The position numbers and the translations under genes were made by a program. The notes under the pieces were generated by a model. It ran no database searches. It had not been told where the DNA came from and saw only the letters and a list, made by a program, of their open reading frames with translations. DNA of 64,000 nucleotides from an uncultured bacterium. GTDB taxonomy: Bacteria > Bacteroidota > Bacteroidia > Bacteroidales > Bacteroidaceae. Positions within the stretch are counted from its first letter, which is position 1, and every line of letters starts with the position of its first letter. Location: positions 40,029 to 104,028 of the forward strand of contig CAJMMQ010000006.1 in NCBI GenBank assembly GCA_905214625.1, read 5' to 3'. Positions 17,644 through 27,352 of this stretch are shown here, in pieces.

Positions 17644-20600
17644 ATGGGAAAAGGATTGTATAATGCAGAATACGAACATGACGCGTGTGGCGTGGGAATG
17701 GTTGTCAATATTCATGGAAACAAGAGCCATGAACTTGTTGACAACGCCCTGAAAGTGCTCGAAAACATGCGTCACCGCGGAGCGGAGGGAGCGGATAACA
17801 AAACCGGCGACGGGGCCGGAATAATGTTGCAGATACCTCACGAGTTTATCCTTTTGCAGGGAATACCGGTACCTGAGAAGGGAAAATACGGAACAGGACT
17901 TGTTTTTCTGCCTAAGGACGAGACCGTGCAGCAGGACATATTGAGCATAATGATTGAAGAGATTGAACGTGAGGGCCTGACGCTTATGCATCTGCGCAAC
18001 GTTCCTGCCAATCCCGAATGTCTCGGAGAGACGGCTCTGTCAAGCGAGCCTGACATAAAGCAGCTTTTTGTTACAGGCGTTACTGACAACCGTGTGCCTT
18101 ATTTCGAGCGCACGCTGTATCTTATCCGCAAACGCATTGAGCGCCGCGTGAACAACAAGGACTTTTACATCTGCTCGCTTTCGAGCAAGAATATTATATA
18201 TAAAGGTATGCTGTCGAGCCTTCAGCTGCGGCAGTATTTTCCCGACCTCACAAACAGTTACTTCACCAGCGGCCTGGCGCTTGTGCATTCCCGCTTCTCA
18301 ACAAACACATTCCCTACGTGGAGCCTGGCGCAGCCGTTTCGCCTGCTGTGCCACAACGGCGAGATAAACACTATCCGTGGAAACCGCGGATGGATGCAGG
18401 CGCGCGAGAGTGTGCTAAGCTCGGAGGCTCTGGGTAACATTAAAGACATATCGCCGATAATACAGCCGGGCATGAGCGACTCGGCAAGTCTCGACAACGT
18501 GTTCGAGTTCTTCGTCATGAGCGGACTCTCGTTGCCCCATGCCATGGCGCTTATGGTGCCCGAGAGCTTTAACGACAAGAATCCGATATCAGAAGACCTG
18601 AAAGCCTTCTACGAGTATCACTCAATACTGATGGAGCCGTGGGACGGTCCGGCAGCGCTGCTCTTCAGCGACGGACGCTATGCCGGCGGAATGCTCGACC
18701 GCAACGGTCTGCGTCCGGCACGCTACACCATAACCCGCAACGACATGATGGTTGTGGCTTCAGAGGTGGGTGTCATGGATTTTGATCCGTCGGAGATAGC
18801 CGAGAAAGGCCGCCTGCAGCCGGGCAAGATATTGCTAATCGACACGCAGGAGGGCAAAATCTACTATGACGGAGAGATAAAAGAGCGCCTTGCGGCAGAG
18901 CATCCGTACCGCCAGTGGCTGTCGGCCAACCGCATACAGCTTGAAAAACTGAAGAGCGGACGTAAGGTAAGCAATGCCGTTGACAATCTTGTGCGCCGCG
19001 AACTGATGTTCGGCTTCGGCGAGGAAGATATCGAGAACACCATAATACCTATGTGCGTCAACGGTCAGGAGCCTACCGCCTCTATGGGCAACGACACGCC
19101 TCTGGCTGTGCTGAGCGACCGTCCGCAGGTGTTCTTCAACTACTTCCGTCAGCAGTTTGCACAGGTTACCAACCCCGCAATCGATTCAATCCGCGAGAAT
19201 CTTGTGATGTCGCTTACCGAGTATATAGGCCGTGTGGGTACCGGAATACTTAGTCCCGATGAGACAAACTGCAAGATGGTGCGCCTGCCTCACCCCATAC
19301 TTAACAACACCCAGCTCGACATCCTGTGCAACATACGCTACAAAGGCTTCAACACCGTGAAGCTGCCGATACTCTTTGAGTGCGCAAAGGGCGAAGACGG
19401 GCTGCGCGAGGCACTCGACAGCCTGTGCAAGCAGGCCGAGAGAAGTGTTGACGAAGGCTACAACTATATCATCCTTACAGACCGAGACATCGACGAAACG
19501 CATGCCGCCATACCGTCGCTGCTGGCCGTAAGTGCCGTTCACCATTATCTTATATCTGTGGGAAAGCGCGTGCAGACGGCCCTCATCGTAGAGAGCGGCG
19601 AAATACGCGAGACCATGCATGCCGCCCTGCTGCTGGGCTACGGAGCGTCGGCCCTGTGCCCGTATATGACGTTTGCCATACTCGACGACCTCGTAAAGCG
19701 CGGCAAGGTGCAGGAAAACTATGAGACAGCCGAGGCCAACTATATCAAGGCCGTGAAGAAAGCCCTGCTCAAGATTATGGCCAAGATGGGCATATCAACC
19801 ATCCGCTCATACCGCGGAGCAAAGATATTTGAGAGCATCGGACTGTCGGAGAGTCTGCTGAAGGCATACTTCGGAACAGAAACATCAACAATTGGAGGCA
19901 TCGGACTTGAGACTGTTGCGCGCGACGCGATAGCCATGCACGATGAAGGCTTCTCAAAGACGGTATGCACCGATTTCCTACCCAACCACGGACTCTTCCA
20001 TTACCGGAAGGACGGAATCAGGCATGCCTGGAATCCGGAGACCATATCCACGCTTCAGCTTGCCACACGCCTTGGCAGCTATAAGAAGTATAAGGAGTTT
20101 ACAAGGCTTGTAGATGAGAAAGACTCGCCTATATTCATACGCGACTTCCTCGATTTCAAGCGCAATCCGATAGACATCGACAAGGTGGAGCCTGTTGAGA
20201 GCATAGTCAAGCATTTTGTAGTAGGCGCCATGAGTTTCGGTGCGTTGAGCCGTGAGGCACACGAGGCCATAGCCCTGGCTATGAACAAGCTCGGCGCACG
20301 TTCAAACACTGGCGAGGGAGGAGAGGACAACGAACGTTTCCATTCTAAGTTCAACGGCATATCGCTGTCGAGCAAGACCAAGCAGATAGCATCAGGCCGC
20401 TTTGGCGTAACCACCGAATACCTTGTCAACGCAGAGGAACTCCAGATAAAGGTGGCACAGGGCGCAAAGCCCGGCGAAGGCGGACAGTTGCCCGGATTTA
20501 AAGTGAACGAGATAATAGCCAAGACACGCCACTCTATACCCGGCATATCGCTTATTTCGCCGCCGCCTCACCACGATATCTACTCTATTGAGGATCTTGC

Positions 20601-22116
20601 ACAGCTGATATTCGACCTTAAGAACGTCAACCCCAAGGCTATCGTAAGTGTTAAGCTCGTGGCCGAGAGTGGCGTGGGCACCATTGCTGCCGGCGTGGCC
20701 AAGGCTAAGGCCGACCTTATTGTGGTTTCCGGTGCAGAAGGAGGCACGGGCGCGTCTCCTGCATCGAGCATGCGCTTTGCCGGAATATCGCCCGAGATAG
20801 GCATAAGCGAGACACAGCAGACACTCGTGAAGAACGGACTGCGCGGCAAGGTGCGCCTGCAGGTTGACGGACAGCTGAAGACCGGACGCGACGTTGTGCT
20901 CATGGCGCTGCTCGGTGCCGAGGAGTTCGGCTTCGGGACGCTGGCACTCATCGTGCTGGGCTGCGTAATGATGCGCAAGTGCAACCTCAATACGTGTCCG
21001 CTCGGCGTAACCACACAGAACCCCGAACTGCGTAAGAACTTTATCGGAAAATATGAATATCTTGTAAACTATTTCACCTTCCTCGCCCGCGAAGTGCGCG
21101 AATATCTGGCCGAAATGGGATATACAAGGCTCGACGACATAGTGGGACACACCGAACTGATTGTGAAGAAAGAGGCCGAGAAGGGCAGCAAGCCGTCGAT
21201 GCTCGACTTCAGCCGTCTGCTCAACCGTGAGAGCGGTAACTGCTCGCTGTATCATACCACGACACAGATTCACGACCTCGACAACATTCTCGACCGTCAG
21301 ATAATACGCTCGGCGCAGAAAGCCATGGAGGAGAAAGAGGAAGTTAACCTCGACTACGCCATAAAGAACACCGACCGCGCCGTGGGAACGATGCTAAGCG
21401 GAATGATTGCCGGGAAGTACGGATACGACGGACTGCCCGACTCGACCATCAACATAAAGTTTAAGGGCAGCGCCGGACAGAGTTTCGGAGCTTTCCTCGT
21501 CAACGGTGTCAGCTTCAAGCTTGAGGGCGAGACCAACGACTATTTTGCCAAGGGACTGAGCGGCGGGCGCATAGCCATACTGCCGCCTGTGCGCAGCAAC
21601 TTTGAGGCAGAGGACAACATCATAGCCGGAAACACCGGACTATACGGCGCAACAAGCGGCGAATTGTATATAAACGGCAAGGTGGGAGAGCGGTTCGCGG
21701 TGAGAAACTCGGGCGCGATAGCCGTCATTGAAGGTGCCGGCGACCACTGCTGCGAGTATATGACGGGCGGCCGCGTTGTAGTGTTGGGCGAAACCGGGCG
21801 CAACTTTGCTGCCGGTATGAGCGGCGGAGTGGCATACGTGTGGGACAAGCACCACAACTTCGACTACTTCTGCAACATGGACATGGTGGAGATAAACCTC
21901 GTTGACGAGAGCAACTACCGCAAGGAGCTGCATGAGCTGATACGCCAGCACTATCTCTACACCGGCTCTAAGCTGGCACGCACCATGCTCGACGACTGGA
22001 ACCGCTATGTTGAAGACTTCGTACAGGTTGTGCCAATCGAATACAAGCGCGTGCTGCAGGAAGAGCAGGTAAGAAAGCTCCAGCAGAAGATTGCCGACAT
22101 GCAGAGAGACTATTAA
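17644..22116 (+). CDS. gltB: Glutamate synthase large subunit
   Basis: Transfers the amide of glutamine to 2-oxoglutarate to give two glutamates, with GltD feeding electrons. The class II glutamine amidotransferase nucleophile is the Cys in EHDACGVGM near the N-terminus, usually exposed by removal of a short propeptide. The order is amidotransferase (~1-420), central linker, FMN/2-oxoglutarate synthase domain (~800-1190) with cluster cysteines in CVMMRKCNLNTCPLG (about residue 1107), and a glycine-rich GXGXG helix domain (~1240-1440). At ~1490 residues it is full length. The ATG at 17644 (MGKGLYN) fits the family N-terminus; an in-frame ATG at 17632 is possible. gltD follows after a 235-bp repeat-filled gap. 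Confidence 0.97.
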   Translation: MGKGLYNAEYEHDACGVGMVVNIHGNKSHELVDNALKVLENMRHRGAEGADNKTGDGAGIMLQIPHEFILLQGIPVPEKGKYGTGLVFLPKDETVQQDILSIMIEEIEREGLTLMHLRNVPANPECLGETALSSEPDIKQLFVTGVTDNRVPYFERTLYLIRKRIERRVNNKDFYICSLSSKNIIYKGMLSSLQLRQYFPDLTNSYFTSGLALVHSRFSTNTFPTWSLAQPFRLLCHNGEINTIRGNRGWMQARESVLSSEALGNIKDISPIIQPGMSDSASLDNVFEFFVMSGLSLPHAMALMVPESFNDKNPISEDLKAFYEYHSILMEPWDGPAALLFSDGRYAGGMLDRNGLRPARYTITRNDMMVVASEVGVMDFDPSEIAEKGRLQPGKILLIDTQEGKIYYDGEIKERLAAEHPYRQWLSANRIQLEKLKSGRKVSNAVDNLVRRELMFGFGEEDIENTIIPMCVNGQEPTASMGNDTPLAVLSDRPQVFFNYFRQQFAQVTNPAIDSIRENLVMSLTEYIGRVGTGILSPDETNCKMVRLPHPILNNTQLDILCNIRYKGFNTVKLPILFECAKGEDGLREALDSLCKQAERSVDEGYNYIILTDRDIDETHAAIPSLLAVSAVHHYLISVGKRVQTALIVESGEIRETMHAALLLGYGASALCPYMTFAILDDLVKRGKVQENYETAEANYIKAVKKALLKIMAKMGISTIRSYRGAKIFESIGLSESLLKAYFGTETSTIGGIGLETVARDAIAMHDEGFSKTVCTDFLPNHGLFHYRKDGIRHAWNPETISTLQLATRLGSYKKYKEFTRLVDEKDSPIFIRDFLDFKRNPIDIDKVEPVESIVKHFVVGAMSFGALSREAHEAIALAMNKLGARSNTGEGGEDNERFHSKFNGISLSSKTKQIASGRFGVTTEYLVNAEELQIKVAQGAKPGEGGQLPGFKVNEIIAKTRHSIPGISLISPPPHHDIYSIEDLAQLIFDLKNVNPKAIVSVKLVAESGVGTIAAGVAKAKADLIVVSGAEGGTGASPASSMRFAGISPEIGISETQQTLVKNGLRGKVRLQVDGQLKTGRDVVLMALLGAEEFGFGTLALIVLGCVMMRKCNLNTCPLGVTTQNPELRKNFIGKYEYLVNYFTFLAREVREYLAEMGYTRLDDIVGHTELIVKKEAEKGSKPSMLDFSRLLNRESGNCSLYHTTTQIHDLDNILDRQIIRSAQKAMEEKEEVNLDYAIKNTDRAVGTMLSGMIAGKYGYDGLPDSTINIKFKGSAGQSFGAFLVNGVSFKLEGETNDYFAKGLSGGRIAILPPVRSNFEAEDNIIAGNTGLYGATSGELYINGKVGERFAVRNSGAIAVIEGAGDHCCEYMTGGRVVVLGETGRNFAAGMSGGVAYVWDKHHNFDYFCNMDMVEINLVDESNYRKELHELIRQHYLYTGSKLARTMLDDWNRYVEDFVQVVPIEYKRVLQEEQVRKLQQKIADMQRDY

Positions 22117-22351
22117 TTCTAAGTGAAGAGTGAAGAACGAAGAGTGAAAAATCCAAATGCAGAGTGGTGATAAGAAGCAGCAAGGCTATTGACTTTAACT
22201 CCTTTAACTCCTTTAACTCCTCTAACTCCTTTAACTCCTTTAACTACTAAAGAATAATGCATTTGTCTTTTTTCGCTGCGCTCAAGGATATTTCTCCTTA
22301 CCTCTTGCCTCCTGCAAAATAAATTTTTAAAGAACTTACAACATAACAGAC
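22117..22351. repeat. Composite dispersed repeat between gltB and gltD
   Basis: Contains a GTGAAGAACGAAGAGTGAAAAATCC block, a GATAAGAAGCAGCAAGGC block, then a 9-bp-period CTTTAACTC array at 22193-22247 (about six units). The same blocks recur around gmk and nadD. About 100 bp follow before gltD without a recognisable promoter. Confidence 0.75.
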
Positions 22352-23692
22352 ATGGGAAATCCTAAAGCATTTTTGACTATACACCGCAAGGAAGCGGGAC
22401 ACAGGCCGGTACACGACCGTATACATGACTTTGGTGAGGTGGAGCAGACGCTCAACTCTAACGACCGCCGCATGCAGGCGTCGCGCTGCATGGACTGCGG
22501 AGTGCCCTTCTGCCACTGGGCATGTCCGCTGGGCAACAAGCCGCCCGAGTGGAACGACGCTCTGTATAAGGGCGACTGGGAGCTGGCTTACCGCCTGCTC
22601 AACTCAACCAACGACTTTCCTGAGTTCACCGGACGCATCTGTCCGGCGCTCTGCGAGAAGGCCTGCGTGCTCAATCTCGTAGAACATGAGCCTACAACCA
22701 ACCGCGAGGATGAGGCTGCCATAACCGAGCACGCCTTCGAGGAGAACTATGTGCGCATACACAATCCTGAGCGCAACGGCAAGAAGGTGGCCGTGATAGG
22801 GGCCGGGCCGGCCGGACTGGTGGCTGCCAACCGCCTTAACCTGAAGGGCTACATGGTTACGGTGTTTGACAAGAACGAGGATGCCGGCGGACTGCTGCGT
22901 TACGGCATACCTAACTTTAAGCTCAACAAGGCGGTGATAGACCGACGCATCGGCGTGCTGATGCAGGAGGGAATAACCTTTAAATATAATCAGTGTGTAG
23001 ACATGAACAAGCTGCCCGAAGGCTTCGACGCTTACGTGATAGCCACTGGAACGCCCATGGCTCGCGACCTTGCCATACCCGGACGCGAGCTTAAAGGCAT
23101 ATATTTTGCGCTCGACATGCTTGCACAGCAGAACCGCGTGCTCGCCGGACACGAGTATCCGAAGGACGAACTGGTCAGCGCCAAGGGCAAAGACGTGCTC
23201 GTGATAGGCGGCGGCGACACGGGAAGCGACTGCATAGGCACGGCTCACCGCCAGGGATGCAAGAGCGTAACGCAGATAGAGATTATGCCGAAGCCCGCTG
23301 AAGGGCCCGACGACCCGGCCAACCCGTGGCCCAACTGGCCGCGAACGCTGAAGACAACCACATCGCACGAGGAAGGCTGCACGAGGCGATGGAACATCAA
23401 CTCATTGAGATTCGTCGGCAAGGACGGAAGGCTTACGGGCGTTGAAGTGCAGGAAATAACATGGAAGCCAAATCCTGACGGCGGCCGCCCGATAATGGAG
23501 CCGGTTGGAGTGTCCGAGGTTATAAAGGCCGACATGGTGCTGCTGGCCATGGGATTCCTTAAGCCGGAGCTGCCCGAGCTTGCTCCCAACGTGTTTGTTG
23601 CGGGCGATGTTGTCAGCGGTCCGTCGCTTGTTGTAAGGGCTATGGCCGGAGGGCGCGACGCTGCCGAGAAGGTGGATAAGTTTTTGAAATAA
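22352..23692 (+). CDS. gltD: Glutamate synthase small subunit
   Basis: Oxidises NADPH and passes electrons to GltB. The 446-residue protein has N-terminal cysteine motifs for two iron-sulfur clusters (CMDCGVPFCHWACP and CPALCEKAC), an FAD-binding GAGPAGL loop (about 151), and an NADPH-binding GGGDTGSD loop. It is slightly shorter than many GltD proteins (about 470-490) but looks complete, ending in the FAD-closing VFVAGDVVSG region. It is separated from gltB by repeats, and no promoter of its own is obvious, so cotranscription is likely. Confidence 0.96.
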   Translation: MGNPKAFLTIHRKEAGHRPVHDRIHDFGEVEQTLNSNDRRMQASRCMDCGVPFCHWACPLGNKPPEWNDALYKGDWELAYRLLNSTNDFPEFTGRICPALCEKACVLNLVEHEPTTNREDEAAITEHAFEENYVRIHNPERNGKKVAVIGAGPAGLVAANRLNLKGYMVTVFDKNEDAGGLLRYGIPNFKLNKAVIDRRIGVLMQEGITFKYNQCVDMNKLPEGFDAYVIATGTPMARDLAIPGRELKGIYFALDMLAQQNRVLAGHEYPKDELVSAKGKDVLVIGGGDTGSDCIGTAHRQGCKSVTQIEIMPKPAEGPDDPANPWPNWPRTLKTTTSHEEGCTRRWNINSLRFVGKDGRLTGVEVQEITWKPNPDGGRPIMEPVGVSEVIKADMVLLAMGFLKPELPELAPNVFVAGDVVSGPSLVVRAMAGGRDAAEKVDKFLK

Positions 23693-23726
23693 CATTTTTA
23701 CATTCCTTTTACCGTCTGTAGGGGTT

Positions 23727-23755
23727 GGGGCAAGGCGTTGCTCCGCCCCTTTTTT
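23727..23755 (+). terminator. Terminator of gltD
   Basis: GGGGC (23727-23731) pairs with GCCCC (23745-23749), followed by six T. Confidence 0.65.
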
Positions 23756-23835
23756 GTGCCTGTGTCCCGCTGTTTCCATGCCGGTTTTGCGTAGATTTGT
23801 AACTTGTTGATAGCCAGTGCTATATAAACTGCGCT

Positions 23836-23923
23836 TCAAAAGATGCTCTTTTAGCTTGCAAAAGGCCGTCTTTCAGGCAGCAAAAGGCCACATTTCGCAA
23901 CGCAAAAGATGCCCTTTTGCATG
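23836..23923. repeat. Four-unit array with 22-bp period
   Basis: Units start at 23836, 23858, 23880 and 23902, exactly 22 bp apart. The last, GCAAAAGATGCCCTTTTGC, is a full 7+5+7 dyad. The rest of the 430-bp gap between gltD and the next gene shows nothing else clear. Confidence 0.78.
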
Positions 23924-24118
23924 GCCGCCTGTTTCGTCCTGTTTTTTGCCTGTCCGTCATCCGGCTTTCAGGCAGTGCTCATCCGGCTGATAGTTTTATT
24001 GTGCTCATTTTTGCGGCAAGATGCTGTCATGTGGTCAGCCCTGATTGTATTGAATGATATTTTTCTGCCTTTTTTCCATAAATTTACGCATAATATATAC
24101 GTATAATTTATTTTTATG

Positions 24119-24126
24119 TATATTTG
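24119..24126 (+). promoter_or_regulatory. -7 box directly before a lipoprotein gene
   Basis: TATATTTG ends only 5 nt before the chosen ATG at 24132, which would make the mRNA nearly leaderless. No TTTG at -33. Confidence 0.4.
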
Positions 24127-24131
24127 CCGTA

Positions 24132-25064
24132 ATGAAAGCAGCAATAAACAGAATAATTATAATGGCCCTTGTGGCCGTGGCCCTGTTGTCGTGCGGCGGC
24201 AGGCGTGGCGGCGATGCGGTGCGCTCGGTTTACTACTGGAGCACCACCCTGCGCATGGACAGCGTGAAGGAGCGGTTTATGCGCGACCACTCGGTGAGCC
24301 GCATGTACCTCAGATACTTTGATGTTGTTGAGGACGAGGGCGGACAGCTCGTGCCCAACGCCACGCTGCGCTTTGTTACGCCCGTGCCGGAGGATGTCGA
24401 GGTGGTGCCTGTGGTGTTCATCGTCAACAGCTGCATGCGCCGAGATATAAGCGGTCTGGCCGAAAAGATATACAGGCGAGTGCTGCAGATGAATGAGACC
24501 AACGACGTGGAAGACGTGAAAGAGATACAGATAGACTGCGACTGGACCATGCGCACGCGTGCCGTTTACTATGATTTTCTGAAACAGCTGCGCAGCATGG
24601 CCCGCAAAGACGGCATAATGCTGTCGGTCACCATACGCCTTCATCAGCTCTCGCAGCCGGCTCCGCCTGTTGACCGCGGCGTGCTGATGATGTATAACAC
24701 GGGCGACTTTACCGACCTTGCGTGCCACAAGCCAATACTCGACATGAACGACGCGGCACCCTACATGCCGCATCTTGCCTCATATAAGCTGCCGCTCGCG
24801 TCGGCCTATCCGCTGTTCAGCTGGCGCATACTGTTCCGCGGCGGCCGCTATGTAGGCATAATGCATGCCGACGACGACCTGCCCGTGTTGCCCGGCGACA
24901 GCATCGTTGAACGCCGCGTGGGGCTTGATGACATAATGAAAGCCAAGGATGCCGTGAGCCGCAAGCGCGCCGACGCCAACGGCGAGATTATACTATTCGA
25001 CATGAGTAACCAGAATATAACCCGATTTAAACCGGATGATTATGAAAAAATTTATCTTCGTTAG
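24132..25064 (+). CDS. Putative lipoprotein of unknown function
   Basis: A 310-residue lipoprotein. The ATG at 24132 is chosen because it gives a standard lipoprotein signal (MKAAINRII... with lipobox LLSC, Cys21); the in-frame ATG at 24054 would add 26 unlikely residues. The body alternates beta strands and helices (VVPVVFIVN, EIQIDCDWTMRT, GIMLSVTIRLHQ, GVLMMYNTGDF), consistent with a TIM-barrel-like fold as in some glycoside hydrolase-like proteins. I do not recognise the family with certainty. Its end overlaps the next gene by 23 bp, so the two are a functional pair. Confidence 0.78.
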   Translation: MKAAINRIIIMALVAVALLSCGGRRGGDAVRSVYYWSTTLRMDSVKERFMRDHSVSRMYLRYFDVVEDEGGQLVPNATLRFVTPVPEDVEVVPVVFIVNSCMRRDISGLAEKIYRRVLQMNETNDVEDVKEIQIDCDWTMRTRAVYYDFLKQLRSMARKDGIMLSVTIRLHQLSQPAPPVDRGVLMMYNTGDFTDLACHKPILDMNDAAPYMPHLASYKLPLASAYPLFSWRILFRGGRYVGIMHADDDLPVLPGDSIVERRVGLDDIMKAKDAVSRKRADANGEIILFDMSNQNITRFKPDDYEKIYLR

Positions 25065-27210
25065 CCTCGTGGCCCTGTCGTTGTGTGCCGACGCATGGGC
25101 CTGTTTGAGCGAGGCTCCCACGCACAACAATTATATGTTCAGCGTGTTCAGGCGCGAGGGAATGGACTCGCCGTTCCGCGATGGCATTAATGCTTACTGG
25201 AAAGGATATGCCGCCGACATGTCTAATACAAGTACGGATTATTACAGATGGAACCGCGACAGGATTGATTCGGTGGCGCGCAGCCGCGGCGACGTGAGGA
25301 TGCTGCGCTATATGAAGCTGCTCGACAGCTATCTGAAGGTGTGCGACGAGGTTAGTTACGATTCATGGAACTATCCTACAAAGGAGCAGTTGGCCTCGCG
25401 CAAGTCTGCCTTGCTCTCAATACGCAACAGTGCAATGACGGCCATGAACTCCGGACTGCGTGAGCTTAACGCGCTGATGGTGATGCGCGCAAACATGATG
25501 CTGGGTTATGATGCAGCCAACATATCCTTCTGGAACTCAACGTCACCAACCCTGCCGAAGGGAGTGTGGCGCGAGGTTGCACGCAACATATATGCCCGCG
25601 CACTGCTCAACACGGGCAAGCGCATTGAGGCATGCAACATATACGCAGAGCAGGGCGACATGCAGAGCATCAAGTGGAGCATGCGCAACTATCGTAACCT
25701 GGCCGGCATGCAGAAGATATATCTCGACGACCCCAACTCGCCCACGCTGATATATCTCGTTCAGGACTTTGTAAACAATGTGCAGGAGACGCTCGACCAG
25801 GCCACCGGCACAGGCACGGACGAAGAGTGGATTAAGACCATCGACGCACGTGTGGTGTATAAGGCTGAGGCCATGCGCTTTGTAGACTTTGCCAACAACG
25901 TGGTGAGAAGCGGCAAGAACGAGTATCCCTGCCTGTGGAAGTCGGCCATAGGCATGATATATTATCTGTTCGGCATGTCGGAAGAGGCCGTTGCCGAGCT
26001 CGACGAGGCCATGGCTATGGACGGTACGCCGCGCATGAAGGACAACGCCCGCTGCATACGCCTGCTGGCTTCAACGGGATGCAACGTGTTCAGTGCGTCA
26101 TATTCAGCCTATCTGCTGAAAGAAATGAAGCGCCTCGACCTGCTTATAAAGAATGAGCGCGGCATGTCCGACGTGTATTCTAACCACTACACTGACGTGA
26201 AAGAGCGTGTTGTCTACAATGCTCTTGTGCCGAAATACATGGCCACTGGCCGTCTGAACATGGCTTTGGCACTGCTCGGAATGATGGAAGAGAATGAGCG
26301 GGATTTCTATACGAATGGGCGCCACTCGCAGCCTGACTATGTGATTGAGGGCGATTATGCGTGGAATTCTGACTATTCGTCGTGGAACGAGTACTTTGCT
26401 GCCATGGACACAATAAGCGCCGACGCCGTGGCCGGTTACTTCAAGTATATCAGCATGGAGCCGTCAGACCCGTTTGAGCAGTATGTCGTTTCGCAGGTAT
26501 ATCCTAATAAAAACTATTATAACGACCTTATAGGAACAAAGTATCTGGCCGAAGGCCGTTTTGCCGACGCACTGCCTTATCTCGAGAAAGTGTCGCTCGG
26601 CTTCCTGTCGCAGCAGAACATCAGCTGGTATATGGCCAATAGAACATACAGCGTGCCGCGATGGTTTAATCATCAGTTGCCTAACATGCCCGACACCGAC
26701 GGCCCGGGAAAGGGTGAGCCTAAAGAGAATATGAAACTTAAATATTGCAAGGACATGCTGCAGCTGCAGGCCAATTACGACCTTGCACGCGAGGGAGAGC
26801 AGAAGGATATGCGTGCCTATGAGCTTGCCGTGATGCATTATCAGGCTTCGTGCTACGGCGACTGCTGGTTCCTTACGCATTACGGCCACAGCATTTACGA
26901 CAGTGCGCGCACCAACGAATTAGACTTTGCGCGCAAGACTGTTGAGTATCTCAACAAGTGTGTCGTGTCTTCCGACCTCAACATGCGCTATAAGGCGCTC
27001 TACGCATTGGCCTTTGTAGACAAGGACCCGTGGTTTGACATCAAGTACGACAGCGACTACAACCCTGTCTACATCCCGCGTCCTGCCTCAAGTCAGTATA
27101 AGGCCATGAGTGCGCTGTATAGTTTCGCAAGGCAGCATCCGCAGTATGTCGACAATTACACCACGCGCTGCGACATGCTGAAAGCCTTTGTCAGGGTGTC
27201 GGGGCAGTAG
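25042..27210 (+). CDS. Large exported helical-repeat protein of unknown function
   Basis: A 722-residue protein with a signal peptide (MKKFIFVSLVALSLCADAWA). The mature start, CLSEAPTHNNYMFSVFRRE, lacks a good lipobox. Most of it is alpha-helical with TPR-like pairs (for example AIGMIYYLFGMSEEAVAELDEAM and GTKYLAEGRFADALPYLEKV), which suggests a scaffolding or binding protein. ATG 25042 is preferred to 25036 because the signal peptide then starts with MKK. It overlaps the preceding lipoprotein gene; the pair probably forms an envelope complex. I know no function for it. Confidence 0.8.
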   Translation: MKKFIFVSLVALSLCADAWACLSEAPTHNNYMFSVFRREGMDSPFRDGINAYWKGYAADMSNTSTDYYRWNRDRIDSVARSRGDVRMLRYMKLLDSYLKVCDEVSYDSWNYPTKEQLASRKSALLSIRNSAMTAMNSGLRELNALMVMRANMMLGYDAANISFWNSTSPTLPKGVWREVARNIYARALLNTGKRIEACNIYAEQGDMQSIKWSMRNYRNLAGMQKIYLDDPNSPTLIYLVQDFVNNVQETLDQATGTGTDEEWIKTIDARVVYKAEAMRFVDFANNVVRSGKNEYPCLWKSAIGMIYYLFGMSEEAVAELDEAMAMDGTPRMKDNARCIRLLASTGCNVFSASYSAYLLKEMKRLDLLIKNERGMSDVYSNHYTDVKERVVYNALVPKYMATGRLNMALALLGMMEENERDFYTNGRHSQPDYVIEGDYAWNSDYSSWNEYFAAMDTISADAVAGYFKYISMEPSDPFEQYVVSQVYPNKNYYNDLIGTKYLAEGRFADALPYLEKVSLGFLSQQNISWYMANRTYSVPRWFNHQLPNMPDTDGPGKGEPKENMKLKYCKDMLQLQANYDLAREGEQKDMRAYELAVMHYQASCYGDCWFLTHYGHSIYDSARTNELDFARKTVEYLNKCVVSSDLNMRYKALYALAFVDKDPWFDIKYDSDYNPVYIPRPASSQYKAMSALYSFARQHPQYVDNYTTRCDMLKAFVRVSGQ

Positions 27211-27296
27211 TTTTCTAACGTGCCGAAGATGCCGTATAGTGTGCGGCATAATATAAAAGTATAGTCAAAGCTGCAAGTTTTTTTATTCGCCGATGC

Positions 27297-27339
27297 AAGA
27301 TTTTGTAAACAAATGTGTTTAATGTGTAGACAAAATCTT
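27297..27339 (+). promoter_or_regulatory. Perfect inverted repeat upstream of a lipoprotein gene
   Basis: AAGATTTTGT (27297-27306) and ACAAAATCTT (27330-27339) form a 10-bp stem, with an inner AAACA/TGTTT pairing. It ends 13 bp before the ATG and could hide the ribosome-binding region or act as an operator. Confidence 0.5.
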
Positions 27340-27352
27340 AAATGTTACGGAT

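Noticed and set aside
20392..21273. 293-codon minus-strand frame
   Set aside because: Antisense to the conserved synthase domain of gltB; His/Ala/Leu-rich with no motif.
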